Positions 43,364 to 54,790 of a stretch of 64,000 nucleotides of DNA are shown here, one piece after another. A program made the position numbers and the translations under genes. Origin of the DNA: Amyelois transitella (Eukaryota > Arthropoda > Insecta > Lepidoptera > Pyralidae); assembly GCF_032362555.1 (NCBI RefSeq), contig NC_083523.1, positions 5,369,501 to 5,433,500 on the forward strand, given 5' to 3'. Each line of letters begins with the position of its first letter. Position 1 is the stretch's first letter. The notes beneath the pieces are model-generated. The model did no database searches, was not told the DNA's origin, and saw only the letters and a program-made list of their open reading frames with translations.

Positions 43364-43690
43364 TAATAATCTATGTATCTGCCCAGTTGCGGGTCCAACC
43401 GGACGAGCGGGGAACGGAGGCAGCTAATGTCCTAGCATAACGAACCTAGTTGATTTATTGGCCCCATCAATGAGTAGCATTGGGATAGAGACGACATTTT
43501 GCACAGGTTTTATGTAAAATGTATTCATAATAATAATCTATGTATCCACCGAATTGCGGGTCCAACAGAAAAAGCGGGGAACGGAGGCAGCTAATGTCCT
43601 AGCATCACGAACCTAGCTGATTTATTGGATCCCCACAATAATAACAACAACAAGAGACGACATTTTACACAGGTTTGATGTAAAATACAT
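43364..43690. repeat. two-copy tandem repeat, period about 167
   Basis: Copy 1 holds CTATGTATCTGCCCAGTTGC at 43371, CGGGGAACGGAGGCAGCTAA and GAGACGACATTTTGCACAGG at 43488. Copy 2 holds matching sequence at 43538, GCGGGGAACGGAGGCAGCTA and GAGACGACATTTTACACAGG at 43654. Each ends in GATGTAAAAT-like sequence. The unit is less AT-rich than its surroundings and has no recognised coding. Confidence 0.8.
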
Positions 43691-43774
43691 ACAGCTGAAC
43701 GTAGCCTTTCAGTCTTTTCAAGACTTGGCTCTGTCTACCCTGCAAGGAATATATATATATATATATAATGTATG
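43691..43774 (+). mobile_element. SINE family S, 3' end
   Basis: CAGCTGAACGTAGCCTTTCA, GGCTCTGTCTACCCTGCAAG, then an expanded (AT)n run at 43750-43768 in place of the usual tail. Confidence 0.75.
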
Positions 43775-44512
43775 TTATGTAAAAAAACCTCACATAAGTA
43801 TCTTATTTCCAAGATAAAAGTAAATTTATTTACTGTTTAATTTATTTGCGTTTATAATATTGATGATGATATTATTACTGTTTAATTTTTCTATTTAATT
43901 TCGAAAATGTATGTAAATGATTACAAAACCATTTCACTGCTGTATCTTTTCTTTATTCTAATCAATGTGTTGATGCTATGTAAAATCGTATAGCACTAAG
44001 CCTATTGCATGACTTTTTCAAGACGAGCATGGGTTATATTACTTACTTACACCATTACAATGCCGTATCAAATGCCAGTTCCTTTTATTAAATATCAATG
44101 TCCGCTCTCTCCCTTTATCTGCAGTCGGCACTTAACTATTAACAATCAATATTACTTTATCAAATCGGATGAGTTACTGTAATTACGTGCTAGTAACCAT
44201 ATTAGCAGACCGCGGTGAAAGCATGGGTTGTCAATTTATTGCCAATTTGTTCTCATTATATATGGAATCATTATATGATAAGGGTAACGAAACGGTGATA
44301 AAACTAGGTAAGTATATACATATAACTAAATATATGCAAAAGTTTTGCGAAATTCTTTCATATACATATGGATTTCCGCTTCTAAAACATTATTTAACCG
44401 TCTTCGTTCGATTCCCAGCGCCTGCAAATATGATGTGATGGTGTATTCTAAATAATGTTAAGATTGTATCTATAAAATAATTCTCAAGTATAATACTTAC
44501 ACTTATATCTTT

Positions 44513-44665
44513 CTTAAAGAGGTAGGTATATCTTTCCATTTGCCACGATCCTTGAATACTTCTTTCGCTTCATCCGCATTCATAACTCTCTTCATGCAAG
44601 CTCTGCGATGTAGGATAAGAGAGATATCCTAATTAGCTGACCTGATCTTTAGCCAGGACGTAAAT
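44513..44665 (-). mobile_element. decayed RTE-like LINE 3' end
   Basis: CCATTTGCCACGATCCTTGA, ACTTCTTTCGCTTCATCCGC, ATAACTCTCTTCATGCAAGC and TTAGCCAGGACG match the LINE complement. The tail is missing and an insertion interrupts the RNRR segment. Confidence 0.75.
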
Positions 44666-44843
44666 ATAATCTTATAAATGATAAAATATATGGGTCGGGT
44701 ACATATTTTTTTTGTGATTTTGTACTGTAGGCGCCGCTCAATAAAAATATGTTATTCTTAATAATATAGTTAGATGTACTAAGCGCTCTTTAATACATAT
44801 TTATCCTGTTGAATTAAAAAAGGAATGGACATCAGGCGCCAGT

Positions 44844-44889
44844 TGCTCATTTTACACAATTAATACTGATTAATTGTGTAAAATGAGCA
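44844..44889. repeat. perfect 21-bp hairpin, 4-base loop
   Basis: TGCTCATTTTACACAATTAA plus T at 44844-44864, loop ACTG, then the exact reverse complement at 44869-44889. No mismatch. It is not part of a repeat recognised elsewhere in the window. Confidence 0.9.
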
Positions 44890-44992
44890 CGATTGTAGGT
44901 GATGATTAATGAATCTTGATTTATGAGTAAACGAACCTAAATCTAATGTACAAATAAATGCTAACGCTATATATGAGTAGTATTTGTTACTA

Positions 44993-45030
44993 AAGACCGC
45001 CCGCGACTTCGCCCGCGTAATATGAAAAAT
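44993..45030 (-). mobile_element. Helitron-like end fragment
   Basis: GACCGCCCGCGACTTCGCCC is the complement-style terminus of the Lep1-type repeat seen at 25611-25836. Confidence 0.35.
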
Positions 45031-45431
45031 CCCGTAATCTCCCGTTCGCAAGATTTCCAAAAGTTCTAAAATCACATAATTTATTGCAAAGTTTGAGGAC
45101 CACTGCCTGCACTTGTATAGTTAGTGGCCAGATGAATCGCATAAATGCATATGTAGATGTGACTATAAAAATAAAACTAGGTTAAGTGTGGTGGAAATCG
45201 TTGATTAATTGGTATCACACATTTATAGAGTGGGATCAAAATGTTTCATTTGAATAAAGTTATTGATAACTGTGAAATTTATAAAGTACCTAGTAGGATT
45301 TTTTTATTTGTCACATTTGTTTTCGAGCATTAATTAGGAAGTATATAGTCAACCGCAGATCGAGCAAACTGCATAGAACTCGAACTCGAACGTGGTAAAA
45401 GCGGAAATCCGAAATATGTTAATTTGTGAAC

Positions 45432-45677
45432 TGCCGTGTGGTTCCCGGCACCAATAAAAAAGAATAAGACCACTCCATCTCGTTCCCATGGGTGTCGTAA
45501 AAGGCGACAAAGGGATAGGCTTATAAACTTGGGATTCTTCTTTTAGGCGATGGGCTAGCCACCCGTCACTATTTGAATCTCAATTCTATCATTAAGGCAA
45601 ACAGCTGAACGTGGCCTATCAGACTGTTGGCTCTGTCTACCCCGTAAGGGATAAAGACGTGATCATATATATCTATG
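45432..45677 (+). mobile_element. SINE family S, near full length with target duplication
   Basis: Starts TGCCGTGTGGTTCCCGGCAC and ends GATAAAGACGTGATCATATA. Exact 12-bp direct repeats TATGTTAATTTG lie at 45415-45426 and 45678-45689. Five extra bases separate the left repeat from the recognised head. Confidence 0.9.
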
Positions 45678-45689
45678 TATGTTAATTTG

Positions 45690-48671
45690 ACTACAGAAGA
45701 GGCAATTATAGGTGAATAACCATAATGTTTTCGCATTTAATCGCACATCTCCGATTTATAAGTACAGCTTTTTTAACTGCACAGATAACTGGGTGCGAAA
45801 TAAGACGACGCCATAATAATTCCTACTCCTTATATCAAGTACGATATGGGATATCTATTCACTTATGTTATTGCGATTTCTATGGTGCTATATCCTCTAA
45901 GATTCTGAAACATTTGTAGATTGCATATTGACTTTGTGCACCCATGATTTACGGAAGCCATTCGGTGGCTGAACTCCTAAACATCCACGGCAACAAAGAT
46001 ATTTCCGTAACTCTGATGTTTACGTAACACATTTCGTTTTTGAACTGCTCCGGACAGGACTGTGATGACATATTTCTTAATTTTTTTTTAAATGACTATT
46101 ATTTAACCTATTTAAAGTGAAGAAGTTTAATGTGTCATAAACACAGTTATATGTATCGGATATAAAAATATTTTTTAAGTACATATTTGGATATTTTAAT
46201 GTCAAAATATAAAAGAAGATTGAAACAATATTGTTATTCTACATGTCGATATAAAGTCGGTTTGGTGTAAGTACACTACGAGTATTAAGTTACAAAGTAA
46301 CGTTTATTATTGTTATAATTTTATGTACAATTAAGGGTATTATCTATCTACCTATGATTGCTTTTTTTCATTAAACTCATTTTTTATACCAAAATAATAC
46401 AAAAAACAAATATTTTATATAAAAATATTGTGTTGTAAGATATAATATCATGCTTAGTGTTACAGGCAAATTGTGAAGAAAACCAACAAGAACCCAATTG
46501 TGAAGATAATTTCCACAATAACGTTCGCTGTTCAGCTGTCTTCATCTGTCGAGATCTCTTCCTCAGCGAGGCAAATATGAAATAGCATCGGTTCCTGGTT
46601 CGAACCCGGGCATGACCTATTTCCACAAGGCCCTTGGCGGCTTAGTTATTTCTGTGTGTTTCGAAACTTTACGACCGTTAAGAATAGTTCAGATGCGCCG
46701 GCTGATGCAACTGGGATACAAATAAGATGTAATGGATAGTTTATGAACACAAATCATAGACACTAACAGATTAGTTCATAGATGTAAAGTCAGCATTCTT
46801 ACAAACTTAATCATAGGGTGGTCAAGTTTAATTAACTGTACTTTAAAGCGTTAATGTGGCTTGGGTGTTATATTCTTATTCTGAAGTATGGGTCGGTAGT
46901 GCATTTAGCTTCTGTGGACGCGGTTTTACATTTTCATCAACTTTGTTCTGTACCTTTTAAGAACCTTCTAAAAGAAATATGATTTGTACATTATGAGGAT
47001 ATTTTCTACATTATACCTAGTATACGTTAATCAGCCTAAATTTTATAAGTGTCGTTTAGAAGTTTACATTGATGCGTTATCTCTGCTTATTCGATATTCT
47101 GTACTGGCTCATATTAACCTGGGCTATAATGAATAGATTGCTGATAGATGGGTTTGACTTCTGACACCAGTTAGCGCAGACCTGATTATGACAAGACTGG
47201 TTAAAAGACTGTTTACGTAACGTTACAAATGAATTCGACAATAGTTACGTGTTTATTCCTGGAATACTAATGTGGTGTTAGACTTCAGATATGTGAGCTC
47301 TAAAATGGCTATAACTTGTATCTTTCTTTCTTTATTTGTTGTTGCCTTTTCCCACTTTTTACGAGGGGTCGGCACAGTATGTTAGTTTTTCCAATTATTT
47401 CTATAACTTGCCATCTCACTGGACACCTTTTTTTTCTTTACGTTGTCTATCTATCTTTTTTGATCTTCCTCTATTTGTAAACTCTTCTACTTCCCATATA
47501 AGGTTTTGGCTATGAATCGTATCGAGGGAAGAAAATTTTTAGGCAAGCCAGATGTTATCTTTGTTTTACAGCGTTGGTACCGCTTCATTTTAAAATATGA
47601 ATTAAATAAGAAAAGTTGCATTTCTACAGAGTCAAACTCGTGGTGTGTGGTGTCGCTGACTACAGCAATAAGGGAAGAAGAGAAAGAACATCATAAAATA
47701 ATAATTACGCCATGATCATTATGTTTCTGAGAACTGCATTTCCTTATGGGCGTCATTAAATTTGCCACTTTGGTTAGCACTAAAATATGATTGGCCCTCG
47801 TCCTCGTGTCAAACACGCTTTGCTACATGTATAAATTATATATTTATAGATTATTCAACTACATCAGTTGAGTTAATATTACACATACAGACACACATTA
47901 AGATTTTATCCCATATGGGGAACACTGAGTCAGTAGTCGCAAGACAAGGCCACAATTGCTAGCCCATTGCCAACAAAAAGAATCCTTATTTATAAACCTA
48001 TGCTTAATTGAATTAATGTAGATATTAAAATTTTCCTTAATCCATATTCGCATAAACAATCTGTTATCCCACTGGGTCAGCGGTTTGTGGGACTAGTTTT
48101 CAGATTCAAGACCCCATGTCAATCAGAAAAAAAAATTGTTTTCGAACATAACCAGAGCGTTATTTAAACCCCGGATTTGCGGACGACCACGCCAAAAAGG
48201 CTGTCATATTTTTTCAAAATTTAACTTGTTGCTCTTGTCGGTGGAGTTAAATGGAGCGTCCTCTCATTTCTTTTATCTCTCTTAATTTTGAATGGAAAGA
48301 GACGAAGAGGAATACAAAGAATTAAATATTTTGATCAAATAAAAGAAAAAGTAAACGTACCAACAAATAAAGAAATTAATTATTTGGAGTTAAAATTCTA
48401 TACCTTTTTAGCTCATCACTAGCTTACATATAATGTTGTGATCCTTTTCTCATCACTACACGACTATGAGATTTACTTCAGACGGTACTGCTCTTGATGT
48501 ATGGAGGTCTCGGGTCGTATGGTTAAATAGAAATGTGCTATTAAATGGTTTAATCGTGAAAATTTATTCCCTAAACGTGAGCCAGGCAGTCGTGGTTATA
48601 GAGTGAGAAGGTCTATATTCATGACCTGTTTAGTTCGCCGATGAGTAAATACGTTATTGATATATTTATTT
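45690..48671. other. single-copy stretch, no gene recognised
   Basis: No convincing gene. A B-box-like GGTTCGAACCCGGGC at 46597-46612 hints at a tRNA-derived scrap. A worn piece like family S may lie at 47900-48000 (TTGCTAGCCCATTGCC). ORFs at 46384-46626, 47506-47715 and 47762-47962 have no family features. Confidence 0.35.
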
Positions 48672-48917
48672 ACATACATACATACATATGGTCACGTCTA
48701 TATCCCTTGCGGGGTAGACAGAGCCAACAGTCTTGAAAAGACTGAATGGCCACGTTCAGCTATTTGGCTTAATGATAGAATTAAGATTCAAATTGTGACA
48801 GGTTGCTAGCCCATCGCCATTTGTAAGCCTATCCCTTAGTCGCCTTTTACGACATCCATGGGAAATAGATGGAGTGGTCCTATTCTTTTTTGTATTGTGC
48901 CGGGAACCATACGGCAC
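48672..48917 (-). mobile_element. SINE family S
   Basis: CATACATACATATGGTCACG, GCGGGGTAGACAGAGCCAAC, TTGCTAGCCCATCGCC, CATGGGAAATAGATGGAGTG and GCCGGGAACCATACGGCAC in - strand order. A short deletion removes the CTAAAAGAAGAATCCCAAG part. Confidence 0.9.
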
Positions 48918-51129
48918 ATATATTAATTTATATGATTTCATATTGGTCTTGAACCTCAATACCTACACTACTACTTATTTACAAACTGGCATGGTCGCTG
49001 TAATGATGTAGTCTCTAATGCTCCAGAAATAGGCAAGATTATAATTGTGTGTGTAAATTAGGGTCAGTAATAAAAAAATCAAGAATCTCCTTCTTCCTTG
49101 TGGCGTAATTTCCGGTTACATTCTCATTTATCCCGAGAAGAGACTAAAATGTGTCTTTTGAAAAAGGCATGTTAAATATTATGTTGCCTTTTGCAAACTC
49201 TGAGGTGCGATAATTTTCAGTAAAAATCTTATAAATTTAGAATCGTAGTACAGTTTAATGTGGGTTCTTGGTAAATGAAACCTATTCAGTAATGTCTCCG
49301 AATAACGGTAGAAATAACTTATAACTTTATACACGTTACAACAACTCACAGGCATTAAACTAATAGCCATTCAAATAAACTTAATAGCCAGTGAACTTTA
49401 TCACTTTATAGTGTTGCTATTAACAGCTTTGACTAACTTCATCATCGTTAGGACCTGTTTGTTTAATGGTATTATTTGACTGAAATTTATTACCATGTTT
49501 ATTTATATTGTGAGAGGCAAATGTTGAGAATCCTTCATGGAGTCTTATTTTTTTATGCTGAATCGACCTTTGTTCAGGCATTGGCTCCCTTGAACAGCAG
49601 ATTCTGTTGACGTGATGATGAATAACGTGAGAAAGTGCCTGCGAAGGTCTATTATCTGAATAAAATAGTTTTGACTTTGTTATTCTATAAGGTCTTTCCT
49701 TCCTCTGTATCCATCAAAATCGGGCCAGTTATCTCGTAAAATACTAACAAAAATGCCCATATTAGATACATCTAAAATACCTTAAAAAATAGATTAAGGA
49801 TTTATGCAGGCATGGATCGCGGATGAAATGCTCAATACCGACGGAAGCTGTACATTGACCTTTAAGCAAAAAGTGGACAATGATATAAACACGCCCTTTT
49901 AAAGAGAAGCTTCGGGAGGTGGTAGAAAGCGCTTTATCTTCTCACGACGCGGTGACTTGTAATAGAGGCGTCGTGATTCCTACCGATAGTGTCCGCTGGG
50001 TGATTAATTGAGGTGGCAGTGGACCGGTGCCGCATTGGTTACCAATCGATGAGGTGATCATATGAAAGATCAGTTTGCCTACCAATAGTTTAAAGAGAGG
50101 AGCGTTCTTGTGACGAATAAATTTAAAACTTTAAGACCGAATTTAGTACAGAAATAAATTTCAATATTGAACTAGGATTATTCCTCTCTCTCAGTTTCTT
50201 GCTTTCGTTACAAGTTGTGTTCTATAAGTCCCACTTTTGAAGATTTGATATGATGATATTATTCCTATATGACACGGGTAAAAAGTATTTTTGCGCTTGT
50301 TGAGAATGATTTGGGTAGGGTTGCTGATCGCCATACGTCACCGTTTCCGGACACTGTATTTTTGAGGTACCTATAATCTAAAATTTTTAATATATTATCT
50401 AATATGTAATCTCTTTTTATGAAATTCTGTAATTCATTGATAACATAAGTACCCGACTTATATTATCAATGAATTACAGACACTGGACACCTTATATTTT
50501 GGCGGGACAGATAACCTGCCAAAAAAGCCTGACTATCACGCCTTTGACGGGACGCTTGGAAACCCTATTTGGGATTTGTATCATAATAAACATTAATGTG
50601 TCTATATTTTTCATGGTAAGTATTGACAATGAAATTTAAAAGAATATTCGCAAGTACATATTTCGTACATTTGTCTTATCAAGACAAAGGCACTGAACAA
50701 TTGTACATAAATATAATAACAAAAAATTACTATTCACTCTACTTTCACCGGCCTTTCATAAATTGAAGTTTCGATCGGGCCATAATTGAATTGAAATTCC
50801 GCGTCTGCAAAACACGTGGGTAATTGAATCAGAGCCGATGCTTACCGTCGCAGTATAATTGCAATTAGTCTGCATTCGATCGCGGATTTGATTGCCTTTC
50901 TATTCACATGCCTTTATTACAAATTAAAAACAATACATATATGTCTGATCTACAATGGTATATTACGACTTTACAGGCATATCTATAGATGTAACATGGT
51001 ATGTTACTATGTATGTGGCCTCTTTGCACGTTATCTACAATTATTAAAAAACGTCACTATTCCCGCTATTAAATAATGTACGCTGGTGTAGGCGTGCCAG
51101 CTGCTTCTTTTTTTTTAAAAAGTCAATCA
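48918..51129. other. single-copy stretch with a hairpin and candidate regulatory blocks
   Basis: No gene recognised. A family A scrap may lie at 49090-49170. The blocks 49905-50110 and 50745-50895 are less AT-rich and non-repetitive. The long hairpin at 50427-50479 lies between them. Confidence 0.4.
50427..50479. repeat. long hairpin, 24-bp stem with one mismatch
   Basis: CTGTAATTCATTGATAACAT (from 50427) pairs with the inverted copy ending ATCAATGAATTACAG at 50479. The single mismatch is near the middle of the stem and the loop is about 5 bases (ACCCG). Confidence 0.85.
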
Positions 51130-51305
51130 AGGGAAAGGCTATAGGTTGTCCCAAGTTAATTTTTTAGGCGGTAGGCTATAAACCTGTTACTATTTGAATC
51201 TCATTAAGTCATGCCTGTGGCCTTTCAGTTTTTTAATGACTTTTTGGCTCTGTCCGCGCCGTATGAGATAAAGAGGCGATTAAGTAAATGTTTGTATTTA
51301 TGTAT
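51130..51305 (+). mobile_element. SINE family S, decayed
   Basis: GGGAAAGGCTATAGG, TTTTTTAGGCGGTAGGC, CCTGTTACTATTTGAATCTC, GGCCTTTCAGTTTTTTAATG and GGCTCTGTCCGCGCCGTA follow the family order, diverged. Confidence 0.7.
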
Positions 51306-51694
51306 GTATTTATGTAAAATTAAAAAATTATGTTTTCACTAACAGTGCACACATTTTCTTCTGATTATTGCTTCCCTTTAAAATCCTGAAAACATACATT
51401 TTATGAGGATGTATCGAAACAATCTATGAGAAATGCATTTCTGTACTTCCATTTTTGTGTAATAGCGACGAGTACAGATTATTTGTAATGAAAGCACATC
51501 TACAGTCTGTTGGTATACTCAGCAAAGTTTAAGTTCTTAATAATCCATAGACAAACATATGGTTTTAAAATATTTGTAGTGCTAGCTTTCATCGTAGTCT
51601 GGCAAAACATAGTGTGTGCCAGTGCTTCTCTTTCCGTGAAATTGTAACGTGTACATAGTGAATACAATCATGGCAAAGGCTTTAAAATATAGTG

Positions 51695-51822
51695 CTTTCT
51701 TTTAAGCGATGGGCTTTTTATCACTACCTCTGAATCTTAATTCTATAATTAAGACATTGAACTAAACGTGACCTTTGAGGCTTGTGAGTCCCTGTTTAAG
51801 CTGTAAGGGATGAAGACGTAAT
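51695..51822 (+). mobile_element. SINE family S, decayed 3' part
   Basis: TTTTAAGCGATGGGC, CTCTGAATCTTAATTCTATA, ACGTGACCTTTGAGGC and AGGGATGAAGACGTAATA follow the family order. Confidence 0.6.
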
Positions 51823-51892
51823 ATTTGTTAGCCTGTCTATCTGTGTGTGGTGAGCACAGCAAGATCAAGTCTTCAGACCTCCGGTCTTGTTC

Positions 51893-52509
51893 TGTGGCGA
51901 CATCTATTCGCCACAAGTTACAAAAATTAAAAAACTAAAAAACAGTACGGTATAAAACAAACACACCGAAAAACCTAAATCGCGCAAGCAAAGATTTCAC
52001 GGATTGGAGTATATATACAACCTCCGACACAATATCGCCGGATCCGCGGTTCCCCAGGCATAATACCTGGCCTGATGAAAGATAAGGAACAGCGTGATAA
52101 GGGAATGTTGTGATGTGAAAGAAGATGTAGTTACAGGAATAGAAAAGGGTATGTTGAGATGGTTCGGTCATGTGGAGAGGATGAATGAAAACAGGTTGAC
52201 TAAGCAGATATACAAGGAGAGTGTGGAGGGAAAGGTCGGGGTGGGAAGACCTAGACGAACATATCTTGATCAAATTAAGGACGTCCTGGTGAAGGGTCAG
52301 GTCAAAAGTGCCCGAAACCGCCGAGCTTGTACGAAGAGAGTTATGAATGTGGATGAAGCAAAGGAAGTATGCAGGGATCGTGGCAAGTGGAAAGAGGTAG
52401 TCTCTGCCTACCCCTCCGGGAAAGAGGCGTGAGTTTATGTATGTATGTATGTATGTATGAAAGATATTTCCTTTGGTGGCGGTCGAGCCGAATCATCGCT
52501 CCCGCTACA
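51893..52509 (+). repeat. LTR-like repeat interrupted by a LINE
   Basis: 5' part 51893-52084: TGTGGCGACATCTATTCGCC, AAGCAAAGATTTCACGGATT, a TATA-like GAGTATATATAC, CCAGGCATAATACCTGGCCT. 3' part from 52467: CTTTGGTGGCGGTCGAGC to CGCTCCCGCTACA at 52509. The LINE fragment 52085-52456 separates them. It starts TG and ends CA like an LTR. Its outer flanks (TGTTC, CCGTG) do not match. Confidence 0.75.
52085..52456 (+). mobile_element. RTE-like LINE 3' end inserted in an LTR
   Basis: Encodes the last 112 residues ([10 protein letters not shown] to PSGKEA, stop near 52430), then (TATG)n. Exact 10-bp target duplications ATGAAAGATA lie at 52075-52084 and 52457-52466. The 5' junction shares AGATAAGGAAC-like microhomology with the LINE's own GGATAAGGAAC. 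It is nearly identical to the copy at 18145-18579. Confidence 0.92.
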
Positions 52510-52549
52510 CCGTGTCATAAGGAAATTGAAAAATTAATACGATCTCTTC

Positions 52550-52751
52550 TGTGGCGACATCTCTACGCCACTCGTCACAACATCCAATCACACAACAACT
52601 GTCAACCAATAGCAGCGAAGAAACTAAATCGCGATTTCAAAGATTTCACGGATTGGAGTTATATATACAACCTCCGACACAACATATCACCTAGCCTGGC
52701 GGAAGATCTTCCCTTTGGTGGCGGTCGAGCAGAATCATCGCTCCCGCTACA
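52550..52751 (+). mobile_element. solo LTR, 202 bp
   Basis: Starts TGTGGCGACATCTCTACGCC and ends CGCTCCCGCTACA, that is TG...CA. Exact 5-bp direct repeats TCTTC flank it (52545-52549 and 52752-52756). A TATA-like TTATATATAC sits near 52654. No internal retrotransposon region is present. It lies 40 bp from the previous family copy. Confidence 0.85.
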
Positions 52752-52756
52752 TCTTC

Positions 52757-54027
52757 TTTGACACTGAAAATTGCTAAAGACTGTACAAGTGCGCGACTGT
52801 GACCCGCAGTTTGATTCGCTCGCAAATCCACATTTAACATTGGATTTACGCCGGCTATTACTGCAAATAAGACCGTGCTAGAGAACTAAGGCCGTTGCGT
52901 AATAAAATTAAATTTATAAACACTCGCCGTGATAAATTACGCAATTTTACGAAGGAAAGTCCGATAGGTCATCAGGGCACGCGGGTAAAACATTGACGAT
53001 ATATCAAAATGGCTTTTAGCGGCTCTGCGATCATAAAATATGTATGTGTAACTAATTACTTGTTTGCGATAAAGTGGAATCATCAATTTTGTTTATTTTA
53101 AACTAGTTGAGATGTTACTAATGTAATCTTTCATGTTTTCGTGGGAGGAGAACTATTAAAATGACATCTACTAATGATGTCTTGTATGTTATGTAAACCA
53201 GTTTAAATCAAATTTTAATCGGCAAATTTCTCAAAATCAAAGTTATATTTGGTTTTTACACTGTATTTTCCACAATGAGTACATAAACTCATTGTTTTAC
53301 CAATGCCTTTATTTAAAAACAAAAAATATAGATACCTACTTTAATTTATATTTAATTTTATACGAGATATTTTCCATCACGAAAGTGGAATTTTATGATT
53401 TACTTTTTAAATAAACGAATTAATTAAATAAATTTGCAAACAAATTTTATACATAACTTATACTTTATATCGATTGAATATTAATCTATATCTATCATTG
53501 AGCTATAAACGTTATTTACGATCGCCGCTTGCTATAAAAAATTCACTTTCTGCATAACGGTTTTGTTTTTTTTACGAATGAAACTCGTATGTTTTTTGTC
53601 TAAATATATCTTATTCATGCCTATATTTAGTATGATTTAAGTTCGATGAAGTGTTTTATTTATGTTTGTTCAGTTGTTGGTCACTATTTTGCTCCTGTCA
53701 TGTCTTTTATATAATGTCGTTTGCAATCGTTTTATTATAGGCATCTAATATGTTTGTTGAAAATATTCAATAAGAAGTTCACATACCTACTAAATCTCAT
53801 ATTGTTTACCTTGCCCTACTACATACTGCCTATTTTTTACAATCGTCAGACGTACAAAAATACAAAATCTATACGAGAACTATAGCTGTGTAATTTTACT
53901 TTACTGAAAGCAAAGTATTTTTTCCCCTAAGGCTTATATAAATTGGGTTTGGGATTCTTCATGAAGCCGATGCCGATGAACAGTAACCCTTACAACTAAA
54001 GGCAGTCTTAGGTTTATGTGACAAATA
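52757..54027. other. no gene recognised
   Basis: The first 250 bases are less AT-rich, single-copy and possibly regulatory; the rest is AT-rich with no ORF of note. Confidence 0.4.
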
Positions 54028-54256
54028 AAAATAGAATATAACGGAACAAATGACACAGTTTGAGTAAGTCTCAAAGTAAGTTCGAGACTTATTGTTACAA
54101 GATATTAAATAGACAAACATCCAAGACACAGGCTAATCTAAAGCCAAAGCGTACTATACTACAGGGGCTGAAAAAGTTAGTTTCTCATTATGCCCTGGCC
54201 AGGATTCGAACCACTGTATCACAGATAAGTGCATTACCGCTGCGTCAGAATTGGCC
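54028..54256 (-). mobile_element. tRNA-headed SINE (family T), worn
   Basis: AACATCCAAGACACAGGC, CATTATGCCCTGGCCAGGAT, TCGAACC, GCATTACCGCTGCGTCAGAA and TTGGCC match family T. Both pol III boxes are damaged. Confidence 0.8.
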
Positions 54257-54718
54257 CTGTCTTCTCCGCTAAGGGATAAAGACGTGATACGTGTGGTGTT
54301 GTTATAACTGTCATCTGTTAGTAGTTCTGAGCTATGCGCTAATGGCAACTACAGAACGGTATGGAATTTTACCTTAATAGCTTTCGATATGAGATCACTA
54401 ACCACTGACATTACTCGGTGTACAGCATATTGCATAACGTGGAAATGTTCTTACGGGAACCAATAACATCGCTATATGCCTACAGTTAGATGAAAATGGC
54501 AAACTAACCGGCGCGGGCGCACTGTGAAGTATTTTGTGGAGGGTAAAATGTACAGCTTACCCATTTGGCTGAAGAGTGATTGAAAATCATGAGAAATCTT
54601 AATTTTATTAAAGGTTCAACACAGACTAGAAACTTCTGATTGCTTTTTTCTTCGCCTGTTGTTGCGCGTCTCTGTTGCGATCGTTGCTCTTTGATTCCTT
54701 GGGTCAAAAAAATTATAC

Positions 54719-54790
54719 CTTCAGTCTTTTCAAGACTGTTGGCTTTGTCTATTCCTTAAAGGATATAGACGTGACTATATGTATGTATGT
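54719..54790 (+). mobile_element. SINE family S, 3' end
   Basis: TTCAGTCTTTTCAAGACTGT, GGCTTTGTCTATTCC, AGGATATAGACGTGACTATA and the TGTATGTATGTA tail. Confidence 0.8.

Noticed and set aside
43750-43768. (AT)n run as a possible replication or regulatory feature
   Set aside because: It replaces the tail of a SINE; simple microsatellite expansion is enough.
46590-46660. B-box-like GGTTCGAACCC segment
   Set aside because: No A box or cloverleaf could be seen; at most a scrap of a tRNA-derived element.
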